Assembly: GCA_022495995.1 (NCBI GenBank)
Contig: JAFEMH010001290.1
Location: forward strand, 435,487 to 499,486
DNA length: 64,000 nucleotides
Direction of reading: 5' to 3'
DNA from: Adenophora triphylla var. japonica
Taxonomy: Eukaryota; Streptophyta; Magnoliopsida; Asterales; Campanulaceae
Of the stretch, positions 34,001-44,652 are shown piece by piece. How positions within the stretch are numbered: position 1 is the first letter of the stretch; each line of letters opens with the position of its first letter. Below the pieces are notes generated by a model that had not been told where the DNA came from, did no database searches, and saw nothing but the letters and a program-made list of their open reading frames with translations. Both the position numbers and the translations under genes were made by a program.

Positions 34001-36339
34001 AGGAATGACATTTTATATGCTGGATGTTCTTCTCATGCCCTTGGTCCCAGAAACACTTTGATTAATTTGTTCTAAACTTCTATCCAGATTAGTTAAATAC
34101 CCTTCTCGATGAGATGAAAAATGACGCTGCTGTTAGCTCTGATGATTCTCAAGTAAGTGCACGTTAGGTGTTTGTGTTTTTGTCTCAATGGTCTACCAAA
34201 TCTTCTAGAACCCGATTAGTTCTCCCGGTTGGATTCCAAAAAAGACACACCTACACCATAGTTAGTAACACTTTCTCCTTCTTTTTTAGCAACTCTTTGG
34301 TTGCTGGTATTTGGTTTAGGAATGTTTTTGGTTCTCATCCATGTTTGCATGCACACAAATTCATTGATTTGCTTAGTCTAAGACTTTATTTTTTATGCAT
34401 GTTTGCACAGGTTTGTGTTTGAACATCTTGGGAAATCAGTTATTTGTTCATTTCCTCCCTTATCTATGTGTTTCATTTTATTGAAGGAACTGGGAATGCC
34501 TCATCGTATTGGGTTTGATATTCGTTTAGAACAAAGGAGTGATTTTATTAAAACTTTGCTTTAACTTACATAGTAGAAAGGGCATAATGCAGAAATTTGT
34601 TTATGTACAATGCAGGAGAGTGAAGAAGCCACTCATCTGTACCGGAAACAAAGTATTAATCTTCAGCACCACCGCCGGATCGCAAGTTCTTATTAATATG
34701 CTTTTTCAAAACTTGCAGTTTGAAAGAGTATTTAGTCTATCTGAATATTTCTTTGCTGACAGAGGTTTTGATTCTTTCATTAAGTTGTCGAATAACCTTA
34801 CTGTTACATCATCTTAGGAACTTTCAGTTTTGCTAATTCCCTTGCTTGAAATGAGGAAATGATTGTATATGATTTGTATTTTTATTTGATGATTTTCCAG
34901 TAACTGAGTCTTTAGAACTGCACAAAATAAAAAATCGGCAATGGGCAATATTCAAGACTTCTGCCATAAAAGGAGAAGGGTCTCTTTGAAGGATTGGACT
35001 GGTAAGTTAATTCTATGTATGTTGACAGTGGTTTAGAAGTTTCTATTCATTAAACTGGATTTGATTGCTTATTACCTTGGGACAACAGATGTTATGATTA
35101 TGCATAAGTTTCTATTCATTATTTCAAGCTATCTACCCTTCTTCCCCCTCCCCACCCCCACCCCCACCCACACACCAAAGAACTAGATCTTGCTCAGAAA
35201 GTGCAAAGTGGGAGGAATGTAAGCTTAAATGAAGAGATGGTTAAGTGGCAAGATAAGAAAACTTGCAAGCCATGCTTTCAAAATTGCAATATGATGGTTA
35301 GCTTTCATAAATGAATTCAATGGCTTACTTGACTCTCTTTAATTTCAATTGATTTTGGATAGTGAACTTACTCTACATTTAATTCATAGATTTAAAATTA
35401 ATTATGCGTAATGAAAGTATATTTAAAAAAATTCTACAAGTTAATGGCTCACTACTTTGGCCAACATTTGTATCGGACGAAGGCAACGGGTAATCCATAT
35501 TAATGAAGTTGTTTGGGATTATGAAAAAAGAGTTTTTGATGGGTGGGGGTACCGACACGTGCCATTGGCACGGGCATTTGAGTACTAGTTACTTTACAAT
35601 ACATAACTTCAAATACAATTGTCTCATAGGAATACAATACAAATATTCGAATTAAATTTGCACCCTACGCGTTTTCATACTTTGAAAACGTTCAATAATC
35701 AACAATAACACCACCAAATATCCTACACAAAAATTCAACGAAATAACCATTTAATCAACAAAATTTAAAAATCAAACACATACATATTTGAAATCAAACA
35801 TTTAATCAACAAATATATATAAATCACCCACTAAATCTGAAAAAAAAAAAAATCAAAGCCCCAAAATTATTTTCAATGCTTTGTCGGCTTTTTGGTGGCC
35901 TTGGGTGATTTATATATATTTGTTGATTAAATTTGCACCCTAGATTTATATTTTATTTGAATGAGAGAGAGAAGTCAAAAGAGAGATTTGAGTGTTTGGA
36001 ATACTTACCCAAGGACAAAGGATTGAAGCTTGATGGATGAAGAATGGAGATCGGAGGATCGGAGCAGCTTCGCGTCGATGGGTGAACGGCGTCTCTTCTC
36101 TCTCAGTCTCTCGTGCGTGCGTGTTGCCGTGTTGGAGAAATAGAAAAAGAACAAATTGAAATAAAACACACGCTGTAAGTATTGTTTGGGTATACTTCTA
36201 CTACTAAGTTCACCTCCTTTACTAACCAGTCAATCATTTAAGCGGGTGCACTTAGTAAAAAAATTTTTTTTTTTAAACTGGTAATTTTTTTTGACCGGGT
36301 GCACGTGCACCCGGTCCTAGCACTGTAGATCCGCCCCTG
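31041..36339. mobile_element. Large non-autonomous hAT-like transposon (~5.3 kb)
   Basis: Exact 8-bp target-site duplication CTCTTATA at 31033-31040 and 36340-36347. Termini are inverted: CAGTGGCGGATCTA at the left, and the complement of the right end reads CAGGGGCGGATCTA, followed in both by a CGGGTGCAC block. A 22-bp perfect palindrome built on CCGGGTGCACGTGCACCCGG sits at 36294-36315 near the right end. No hAT transposase domain lies inside. Eight-base duplications and CAGGGGCGG-type ends are hAT features. Confidence 0.8.
31190..35000 (+). other. Intron-rich transcript-like cargo in the hAT element
   Basis: Begins with CT-rich leader-like sequence containing a direct repeat of GCAGCCAATCTCTCTCCGTCGCATCG (31415-31480). 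It is followed by several donor-like sites (ATGAG|TAAGTA near 31483, TCAG|GTACCT near 31736, CAG|GTAAGTT near 33811, CAG|GTACGTTT near 33926) separated by T-rich tracts. Open frames are all short. It may be a captured non-coding or decayed host gene. No protein family is recognised. Confidence 0.3.
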
Positions 36340-36347
36340 CTCTTATA

Positions 36348-36738
36348 TTAAGTTCACTAAAAATATTATTAATGACATTGAACAAGTTCCAACGAGAGAT
36401 AAATTTAGGTTTTTGTCCTAAAACAACATGTATTTTGAATCAAATTTTTAGTTATAAAACGACATGTATTTTGGAGTAGGTTGATATAAAATAATTGGAT
36501 GTTAGATATGTAAATCCCACTTCTTCTTATCGTTTGTTTATTGCCGACTGTATTTATAACAAAATTTTCATAAGATGTTTTTGTAACCTTCTTCTTAAGA
36601 TTAACTCACTTTTACATAAATTCTCTTGAATATGGCCAACTCATTATTTAATTAGTCAGTTAGTTAATGATATTATTTTGTTCTGTAAAATACCCAAATT
36701 TTCAGTTTTAGCAAGGCATAGGACTGTGCCTAATGGCA
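36348..36738. other. AT-rich spacer
   Basis: No gene, no clear repeat. AT-rich sequence between the hAT element and the second MITE copy. Confidence 0.5.
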
Positions 36739-36747
36739 CTATTGCTT

Positions 36748-37193
36748 GAGTAGGTCTGCTGAGAAACGCGTTTCTTCATAACTATGGAGAAACGTGTTTT
36801 TAATAGCCAGAAGTTTTGCGTTTGATAATCAGAAAAAAAATTCTGGATATCAGTCTCAAAGGTTCTGGATATCCAGAAGCTTTGGAACGGATATTCAGAA
36901 GCCTTTGGGACGGATATCCAGAAAAAATAGATTTGAAGCCAAATCCAAGGCCAAGACCAGAAATTGCTTATTGAAGGTTTCTGGATATCCAGAAACCTTC
37001 AAATGTATATCCAGAAACCATCAAATGAATATCCAGAAACATTTTGAAAGTTTCTGGATATTCATTTTGAAGATTTCTGGATATCACTTTCATGCCTTCT
37101 CTGGATATCCAGCCTTTCGCCCGCATTGTCGCGCGACAAGTCTACTGTTTCTCCATAAGTTATGGAGAAACGCGTTTCTCCCCAGATTTTAGC
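36748..37193. mobile_element. Palindrome-rich fold-back MITE, copy 2
   Basis: Same family as 27789-28283, here flanked by the 9-bp direct repeat CTATTGCTT (36739-36747, 37194-37202). It shares the GAGTAGGTCTGCTGAGAAACGCG left end, the GGAGAAACGCGTTTCTCC right end, TTCTGGATATCCAGAA palindromes (about 36861 and 36978) and TTGTCGCGCGACAA (37126-37139). A 132-codon frame across it is a by-product of the repeats. Confidence 0.8.
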
Positions 37194-37202
37194 CTATTGC
37201 TT

Positions 37203-37929
37203 GACGATTGAGTACTTATATATCGGCAAAAAGAAAACATATTTCTTGAATAATCTAGTTAATTAATCAATCATCTATTTGGTCATTATCACATTAAAAT
37301 TAATTAGTCGGTGTCTATCTTTTCATATTAGATTTAATCATAAATAAAGATAAAGGTAGTTCTTTCGGACTAATTTATCTAAATTTGCCATAATTTAATA
37401 CCGCAATCTTATGCCTTACCTTCACATTTGAAAATTATTTCTAAAATTTCTAAAATAAGTTGTCACAACATATCGATCTCACCGCCTTATATGAAAAATT
37501 TACTTTCAACCAACTTAGCAAGAGGTTGAATCTTATACCACACATAAGAATGCTCTATTAGCTTCTCTCGCTCTGGATCGGCCAATCGGTCGGTTTTAAA
37601 TCGATTAAAATCGGTCAAAATCGATCAACGCCGATTAACCGGAATCGAGTAACCGAAATCGATAAATGGGCGATTCGGTTAAAGTTTGACTTTCTAAAAA
37701 CCGGTCAATCGCCGGTTTAACCGTCCAACCAACCGTCATTTTCAAAAAATTACAAAAGGTTATATGACTGTTGCCTCCACGTGCGTTGGCCGTTGGGCCT
37801 GTTGACCGTTGGCATTTGGGCCGCCTGCCTTCAACGGCTAGTTCCTGGCCTGGCCCGCATTGAATCCTTCTCCTTCCGGCGCCTGGTGGTCAGCTCCTGC
37901 CTCCCCTCCCCTTAGTCTAACGGATCCTA
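37203..37929. other. Left subterminal region of a decayed hAT element (probable)
   Basis: Bases 37575-37735 are dense in CGGTTTAA, AATCGG and ACCGG motifs. A comparable tract lies at 40380-40520 on the other side of the transposase pseudogene. The paired tracts may be subterminal transposase-binding regions. No terminal inverted repeat or target-site duplication was found. Bases 37203-37570 are AT-rich without features. Confidence 0.35.
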
Positions 37930-39392
37930 AAGATTTCCTAACGCAATTTTTTATGTCAATTGACTATCATGAACCTCTATTAACTTATCATTGGAATGCA
38001 TGCATTAATTTATGTGAATTGTTAAAGATTTTTAATACCGCTACTTTTGCTTTTTCGAGAGTTTATTATCCAACTTCCGTTTTGATGCTAGAGCATTGTG
38101 TTGCAATTGTTACTATTTTTGACAATTTAAAAGAATGTCCTATTTTAAAAGAATGCATTTTTTTTTGATACTCAGGTTCTCAGCTTCGCCGGACTAATCC
38201 TGGACCACCAGGTACCGGCCCCTCAGTATGCTGGCGGAGTTAAATCGTGGGATGTGTCCTGATGCAGGGTGGCGGCAAAGCATTCCCTTATACTCCAGAG
38301 CCCCAAGGGAGCCCTCCTACAAGGCATTTACATCACTCTTACATCACCAATTGGCTGCTCCAGCTGCTCCTGCCAAGGCAATTGCATCACTCTTACAACA
38401 CCAATTGGCTGCTCCAGCTGCTCCTGTCAAGATTCGAACTCCCCACACTGAGGATACAAGCCCAACAATGCTGCTTCCTTAACTGCACGGATGTGCCCCG
38501 GGAAACTCCAAAGAACCCTGAAATCCAAGGTAGAAACTAAACCACAGAAATTCCCCTTGAGGGGAATCGAACTGGTGACCTCCCCTTCGGGAAGTCACCA
38601 ACATACCACTGGGCCAAGGCCACTTTGGTAAAAAAGAATGCATTTTTAACATGAGACAAAAGTTGCTTAAATATTTTGACACTATTTTGTCTCTTTTCTT
38701 GGTTGCAAAGTTATTAGATCCCCGAATTAAATTAGATGATTTAGTGAGCATTGTAGATTATTATTATACGAAGTTATATCCCGATGGTGACGGTGATAAT
38801 TTGAATCCGTCAATTATTGTTAATGACACAAAAAATGATTTGATTAACCTTTTTAATGAGTATAATATCTTATATGGAAACACTTCTCAAAGTCAACAAC
38901 ATGAAGATGATTCCTCTACTTCTCAACCAAGTTTTACTAGTGGGGTTCCATATAATTTTTTTGCAAATTTGTATAATTAAAACGTGGTCCTTCTCGAGGT
39001 TCATCTTCATCATCATCAAACATTCTCGTGGAGTTAAAAACTTATTTCACTACAAACTTTGAATTAAACCAAGACCCAAATTCAAATGAATTTGATATTT
39101 TACAATGGTGGTCAAGAAGGAAAGACATTTATCCTATACTTTTCATAGTTGCTAAAGAAGTCTTAGCCTCTCCCGCTTCAACGGTGACGGTTGAATCGAC
39201 ATTTAGCGTTAGTGAAAATATTTTAGATGAAAGACGTTCCCAACTAACAAGTGAAAACTTGAAACATCAACTTTTACTTGGCGATTGGGTTAGAGCGGAA
39301 AAAGGCAACAAGACTTGCCTTATGATGAGGATCTATTGGATCCAAGATATCAATACGATGTCGAGGACTTCACGAAAAGTAGTGATGAATGA
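37930..39392 (+). pseudogene. hAT transposase (RICESLEEPER-type) pseudogene, split by a SINE
   Basis: Plus-strand coding remains of the catalytic-to-C-terminal half: WNACINLCELLKIFNTAT and YPTSVLML (about 38000-38090), KYFDTILSLFLVAKLLDPRIKLD (38670-38730), then the hAT dimerisation domain with ILQWWSRRKDIYPILFIVAKEVLASPAS and VESTFSVSENILDERRSQLTSENL (39090-39270). The N-terminal BED zinc finger and early core are gone. Breaks: a SINE at 38163-38631, a frameshift near 38978, another near 39305, with an acidic C-terminus ending at a TGA at 39390. A DNA transposase by origin, now inactive. Confidence 0.8.
38163..38631 (-). mobile_element. tRNA-derived SINE inserted in the hAT transposase
   Basis: Flanked by a perfect 16-bp direct repeat AAAAGAATGCATTTTT (38147-38162, 38632-38647). 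On the minus strand it starts with a tRNA-like head: A-box-like TGGCCCAGTGG (38616-38606) and B-box-like AGTTCGATTCC (38573-38563), spaced as in Pol III promoters. It ends in an A-run (T-run on plus at 38158-38166). The body has a ~63-bp direct duplication (about 38325-38440, CCAATTGGCTGCTCCAGCTG twice). Removing one repeat copy leaves the surrounding transposase frame continuous. At ~469 bp it is long for a plant SINE. Confidence 0.85.
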
Positions 39393-39599
39393 ATGATGTT
39401 TTATATTAATTTTTATTTTAATTAGATTAGTTTAGACTTTAGATTAGGTTTATTTTTATTTAATTGTAATAGTTAGGTTTAGGTAAAGACTCCTAAATGT
39501 TTCCCTTATTTATAAAAGGGAAAGGTTGATTGTCTCCCTCTTTGAAATTTTATTTTAATTAATAAAATTTAAGGATACCGTTTCTTTTTTTATTTACTT

Positions 39600-40160
39600 T
39601 TATTTATTTAAAATTTAATAATTTTTTATATAACTTTTTGTAAAAAAATTCAAGACAAAACACATCTCAAATAGGTTTCTTTATCCAAAAAAAAAATGGA
39701 AAAAAAAAGTTAATATACTATATACTCCCTCCGTCCCACCTCACTTAACACCCTTGAGGTGGGCACGGGAACTAAGAAAAAAAAATGTGTGGTAGAAAAT
39801 GAAGAAAGAGAATGAGTGGGGTAAATAGTAGTGTTGGTTGAATAAATTGAGTGGTGAAAAATGAAGAGAGAGAATGAGTGGTGGGGTAGAGTGAATATAA
39901 AATTATAAAAAGTAGGCTATTTTGGGAAGTGTCAAGTGAGCTGGGACGGCCCAAAATGGAAATAAGTGTCAAGTGAGGTGGGACGGAGGAGTACAGGTTA
40001 ACGAAAACTGTTAAAAAGATAATTGTTTTCTTATTTTTAAAAATTCTTAACTTTTTTTATATAACTTTTTCTAAAAAAAATAAGGACTAAACAACATCTC
40101 AATTAATTATCTTTATCCAAAAAAAAATTGAAAAAAAAAAGTTAATATACTATATACAAA
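39600..40160. repeat. Direct duplication on either side of a Stowaway MITE
   Basis: Bases about 39618-39724 and 40045-40160 are similar (TTTTTTATATAACTTTTT...CATCTCAA...TTTATCCAAAAAAAAA...GTTAATATACTATATAC). They enclose 39725-39991. A local tandem duplication seems to have occurred around the time of the MITE insertion. Confidence 0.6.
39725..39991. mobile_element. Stowaway MITE
   Basis: Terminal inverted repeats CTCCCTCCGTCCCACCTCACTT and the complement of AAGTGAGGTGGGACGGAGGAG, TA duplication at 39723-39724 and 39992-39993, 267 bp. This is the classic Tc1/mariner-derived Stowaway form. No coding capacity. Confidence 0.9.
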
Positions 40161-40212
40161 GTTAACAAAATCTGTTAAAAAATTAACTGTTACAAGGTTG
40201 AAAAATGATATG

Positions 40213-40372
40213 CTCGGCCGAGCACTATTATATACTCGACCGAGCATATGAGAACAGAAAGTTTTGGAGAGTATACTCGATCGAGCAGTATATATGACTC
40301 GGCCGAGCAACCCTCAACCCCTAAACCCTAAAAGGGTATGCTCGATCGAGTAACACCAAAAACTCGGTCGAG
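40213..40372. promoter_or_regulatory. Six phased CTCGNNCGAG palindromes
   Basis: CTCGGCCGAG 40213-40222, CTCGACCGAG 40235-40244, CTCGATCGAG 40276-40285, CTCGGCCGAG 40298-40307, CTCGATCGAG 40341-40350, CTCGGTCGAG 40363-40372. They form three pairs. Within each pair the starts are exactly 22 bp apart; the pairs start 63 and 65 bp apart. The arms are constant and the central two bases vary. They lie beside the hAT pseudogene's right subterminal-like tract. Confidence 0.75.
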
Positions 40373-41208
40373 CAGGCCCAAACCGAATAAACCGTTAAAC
40401 CGTCAAGACGTAACCGGTCTAGCCGGTTATCCAGTTCGATTTCGATCTAGGAAAATTGAGGTTGAAAACAGCCGGTTTAAACTGGCTAACCGCCGATTCA
40501 ATCGAACCGGTCACGTATACCAAATCCCTTGTTTCTCCTTGAAACAAGACGACAGAGTCCACAAGCTGCAGTGACTTTAAATCTCAGCCAGGCCTGAATT
40601 TCCATTTCCATTGATCCCATGTCACCATAGATATTGATCTCCAACCAAGATAATGATTTCCAATGTTGTTTGTGGCATCTGGGTTGGGCCAGCATTTATT
40701 GAGAAAAAGGACAATCCAACAATTGGGGGTTAAAAGTGCAAAAAGCAATAAATAAGGGTAGTAAGTTGTAAGCTGCAAGCACAATTATTCCACTTTATTA
40801 CTGAATGTGGTAGTTTGTCTAAATGTGCGAACCTTTGGATCAACTGTTTGAATCACTGTTCTGAAAGAAGCACATAAAAGCTCCCTATTCTTTTCATTAA
40901 ATAAATGGACTCCCCTATTTTTATTTTTTTTCACTACTCACACACACACAACTGCACGCACAGAAGCGCCTCTAACTTCCGGAGGGATCGAATTCATGAC
41001 CATTGACCTCCAGGTTGAAAGTCATGAGCTCTAGTCAGCAGGTCAAATCTCCATGTGCGCCTAGTTGTACACATAATATAATGATACATTCCTCCTTTTT
41101 TGGTCTTTGATAATCATAGATTAACTTCTTGTTATCTATCAACAACACATGTGATGAATATTTTTCAAGAAAACAAATATTTATCTAATTTTCCCTTATA
41201 TATGTCTA
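40373..41208. other. Intergenic sequence with a possible SINE fragment
   Basis: Bases 40380-40520 are the CCGGTT-rich tract noted for the hAT element. Bases 40975-41070 on the minus strand contain a tRNA-like pair of boxes (GCTCATGACTTTCAACCTGG and ATGAATTCGATCCCTCC), so this is possibly a SINE head. The remainder is AT-rich without genes. Confidence 0.4.
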
Positions 41209-41372
41209 CTAGTAAAAGTTCGTGTTCGAGGACACGTTTTTTTTTTAATTTAAATTTTTTTTAAAAGGGCAAAATAGGAAAGGGACAACTTAGTGAGGGA
41301 AAAAATGGGAAATTTGGCATGGGGTACTGTTCATTGTACTGCTCACGGAGGGGTTGTGATTTATACTATAGA
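41209..41372 (-). mobile_element. Non-autonomous mini-Helitron, copy 1
   Basis: On the minus strand it starts TCTATAGTATAAAT and ends with a hairpin-like dyad (CGTGTCC/GAACACG, decayed) followed by ...TTTTACTAG, with host A before and T after. These are Helitron hallmarks: 5' TC, 3' hairpin plus CTRR, A|T insertion, no duplication. It is similar in opposite orientation to 52084-52229, including the AATTTCCCATTTT..CTCACTAAGTTGTC block. Confidence 0.75.
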
Positions 41373-41375
41373 TTA

Positions 41376-41891
41376 AGGCTCGTTTGGTAGTTGAGTGGGA
41401 TTAACCTGTACTATTAGTGAGGGAATTGTTAATCCTAGGATTAATAATGAGGCTTACTAATAATCCTGATTGAAAATATAAACTTTTGTTTGGTAGAAAC
41501 CACATAAAACAAGACAATTTTCTTTTAAATACCAAATTATCCGTACAATTATAAAGAAACAATCAAGAGCACAATTAAAGAAAATTAGCACATTTTTTTC
41601 TAAATTGACAACCTGTTAACATTTTGTATAGAGAGAATTAAATATGGAAGGTCAATCCATTTAATAGTTGACATATATATTGGGGTTTGTTTCGTCAAAA
41701 ATATTTTTATCCAACATGTTCTAATACCCTCATTAATAATACCACCCTTGCATTGGGATAAATAAGGAGGGGATAAGAAGCTAATCGCGGTGAAGATGAT
41801 AATTTATATCATTGCCTTTTTTTTCTACCAAACACTCGACTTTGAAATTATTAATCTCATCTGTACTGAGACGGGCTACCAAACAGACACT
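41376..41891. mobile_element. PIF/Harbinger-like MITE (degenerate)
   Basis: The left end AGGCTCGTTTGGTAG follows TTA (41373-41375). The right end reads GGGCTACCAAACAGACAC, roughly inverted to the left. GGCTCGTTTGGTA-type ends are common in plant Harbinger-derived MITEs. The right TTA duplication is not preserved. A 74-codon frame inside is not a gene. Confidence 0.45.
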
Positions 41892-42239
41892 TTTGTTGCC
41901 ATTTTTTTGGGTGACTTTGCGGTTGTTTATTTTAGTATGGTCCTAATTTTGAATTTGATTTCGATTAATAGGATTATGGTATATAGTTATGAAATCATCT
42001 TCACCTTAGTGTAAAAACTATCATGTTTAAGAGTGTAAATAAAGTTCATTGACTCGAGTTTTACTTGAGCTTAAACGACTTGAGATTGAACATAATCAAA
42101 GCTTATTGGGAAAGTATTTCTTGTACTTACTCAAACTCAAAGAAGTTCATTTAATGAAAACAATATTGAACGGTATAAATCGAGTTACGAACGTGGATCA
42201 TGGTGGGCAATTTTTAATGGATTTGACCTAAAATATAAT

Positions 42240-42880
42240 TTATACAAATCTCAAGTACGACAAAGGGAGTTAGTTTTACATACAATTGCTCGTCTTTCTT
42301 TCTCGTTATTCTCACTATGTCGACCTAGACATAGCAGAACGTATAATGACTAAGGCCCAACAAAACTGCATGCCGACAAGGCATAATCATATAAGCCGAG
42401 CAAGGAGTACATTAATGCCGAGCAAAGCCCCCTTTGAAGACAAAGAGCCCCTCCTCAGTTGTCAACAAAATAAGGAAATGGATTTCCCCATCCTTATCAA
42501 ATCTCTTCCTCGGCTCACTTTAGGCCGACCAGTCCATATATGACGAGAAGTTGTCATTCAATGCGCACATGCAGAATATGTTGCCTAATCATACTCAAAT
42601 AAGGGCAGTGAATAGTTATAATCCTTCTAGGATTATAATTTTATCTCACACGCTTTCTTATCCAACAAGTATTCTACAATGCTATGCCTATATAAACAAG
42701 TCATAATTCACATTATTTTGGTAACTCATCTTTTGACTCTAAATTTTTTTCAATTGATTTCTCTCTAAACACAAATACTTACCCTCACGCCGGAGGGCAT
42801 TCGCCGATGAAGCCCGTCTTAATTTACGTGTTTGTTCTTCTTGTTCAGGCTATTCAATTATACATGATACAACCTGCCCT
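42240..42880 (+). repeat. Probable LTR remnant (Ty3/gypsy type)
   Basis: Promoter-like TGCCTATATAAACAAG at 42685-42700. It is followed at 42765-42805 by CTCTCTAAACACAAATACTTACCCTCACGCCGGAGGG, a run of a kind often seen near the R-U5 of gypsy LTRs. The upstream part is rich in GCCGAGC/GGCCGACC. Exact ends not found. No coding capacity. Confidence 0.4.
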
Positions 42881-42952
42881 TGAATTTGGGCTGATACGAA
42901 CGTTTTTTGCATCATCAAATATCAAATTTATAATTTTTGTTCTTTTAATTAT

Positions 42953-43299
42953 AAGGGTTTATTACAAAAAACTCATTAAAAAAGATGGCATTTACAAAAA
43001 AAAAATATGTAAGATGAGAAATTACAAAAAACTATTTTTTTTTTCTTTTTTTTACAAAAAAACTTTTTTTTTTTGGTTTTTTTTATCAGTTTTGGTCAAA
43101 CAACTAAACAACTGATAACTGAAACTATAACTTGTTTGAACAACTGATAACTGAAATTATCACTTGTTTGAAGAGTAATTTGTGCTTAATTATCAGTTGT
43201 TTGATCAAAACTGATAAAAAAAAATAATTTTGTTTTTGTAATTTCGAACTTATGTATTTTTTTTTCCATCTTTCTAAAGTAATTTTTTGTAAATGTCTC
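42953..43299. mobile_element. Fold-back MITE with 9-bp duplication (Mutator-like)
   Basis: TTTAATTAT flanks it at 42944-42952 and 43300-43308. The two halves are inverted copies: TTACAAAAAACTCATTAAAAAAGATGG on the left matches the complement of CCATCTTTCTAAAGTAATTTTTTGTAA on the right. An inner repeated AACTGATAACTGAAA..CTTGTTTGA segment and its complement lie at 43095-43215. 347 bp, non-coding. Confidence 0.6.
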
Positions 43300-43324
43300 T
43301 TTAATTATTTGATGATATTTTATA

Positions 43325-43610
43325 CTCCCTCCGTTCCGCTAAGGTTGTTACATGAGGGTTGAAGCACGTAAATTAAGAAAGGGAAATAATGAGTGGTTGT
43401 GAGGAAGAGAGAGAATGAGTGAAGAATAATGAGTGGTCGTGAGGAAGAGAGAGAATGAGTGGAGAATAATGAGTGGTTGTGAGGAAGAGAGAGAATGAGT
43501 GGAGAATTATAAAAATAATAAAAAGTTTTCTTTTTTGGTAATGTTGCAACTTAACTTAAGTGAAATGCCAAAAATGGTAAAATGTTGCAACCTTAGCGGA
43601 ACGGAGGGAG
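43325..43610. mobile_element. Stowaway MITE with internal tandem repeats
   Basis: Ends CTCCCTCCGTTCCGCTAAGGTTG and the complement of CAACCTTAGCGGAACGGAGGGAG, TA duplication (43323-43324, 43611-43612), 286 bp. The interior has three to four copies of AATGAGTGGTYGTGAGGAAGAGAGAG (43390-43505). It lies just upstream of the QUL promoter. Confidence 0.9.
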
Positions 43611-43722
43611 TACTAATTAAAAAGATCGTGCATAACTCAACTTGTTATATAAATCCATTTATTTTGACACTCTTTTTAACGGTGTCAAGATCAAGTCATG
43701 AAACTTAAGGAAAATCCATGCA

Positions 43723-43837
43723 TTTATATAAATAAAAGGGAAGACCTGAGCGAATAAAAGAAAGAATAAGGGGGTTATGTGAAACATATCTTGATAAAAA
43801 TAAAAACAAACGAATTAACCGTAGAATTTACTGGACA

Positions 43838-43868
<31 letters not shown>

Positions 43869-44652
43869 CTTCCAATCCAACCAAAAAGGCACTCTCTTTC
43901 TCTCTCTACATATCAATGGCGAATCGCAACTCTTAACCTTTTCCTAATCAAATTAGACCTCTACATACAATTTCATCTGTATCTATCTATCACACTCCCA
44001 ATAAACTGGTACGTCTCGCCAAAACCCTAATTTACAACATCTTTTCTTACTCGTTTAACTTTACTACTGTTTTTTCGTTCATTAATTGGTTCATTTAATG
44101 TGTTTCTACATTGATTTAATGCTGTTTGCGGATCTGATCCGTGTTTGAGATCTGATTTTTCGTGATTTCCGACAATGTAATTATGATGCAAAGATTGAGT
44201 TTCTCTTTCTGCTTGTGTGTGAGAGAGTGATTTGTTTATGCATTTCAGTTTTTGAATTGTGTTGGATCTTTGATTTGATGATTGCAGTTTGATCTAAAGC
44301 TGGAGTTTTCGTGGGCTGGTTTTCGGAATTGGCATTGAGTATTTTGGCTGGTATTGTTTTGGAGTTTAGAGAATCATTTAGGAGGTTTTTGACTTGTGAT
44401 TTTGAGTTGAGGAGGTACTTCTTGATCTGAATTGTTGTTTGGATCAAGGTTCTATAATGTTTTTATGATATGGTGGTAATTAGTGTATTAATCATGTGAT
44501 TTGTGATGGGATTGGTTGAAAAGAATGGTTAATTTTCCATGTCATGGTCGGTTATGGTTTCCGTTTATCCTGGAGGTTTAAGGGGGAAGTTTAGACTATA
44601 ATTGGTGATTTTCACTGTGATTATTTCGTTGAAGGGGTTATACGATTTTGAT
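43723..44652 (+). promoter_or_regulatory. Promoter and 5' UTR of the QUL gene
   Basis: TATA-like TTTATATAAATA at 43723-43734. CT-rich leader (43838-43905). A probable 5' UTR intron runs from a donor ACTG|GTACGT at 44009 to an acceptor ATTGCAG ending at 44287, then a T-rich leader to the start codon at 44653. Leader introns are common in this gene family. The exact start of transcription is unknown. Confidence 0.55.

Noticed and set aside
36794..37192. 132-codon frame with repeated SGYP/FWI peptides
   Set aside because: Falls exactly inside the second palindrome-rich MITE; its copy at 27.8 kb does not preserve the frame.
44602..44652. Upstream in-frame ATG of the QUL gene as the start
   Set aside because: Adds 17 residues not found in the family, whose proteins begin at the position of the ATG at 44653.
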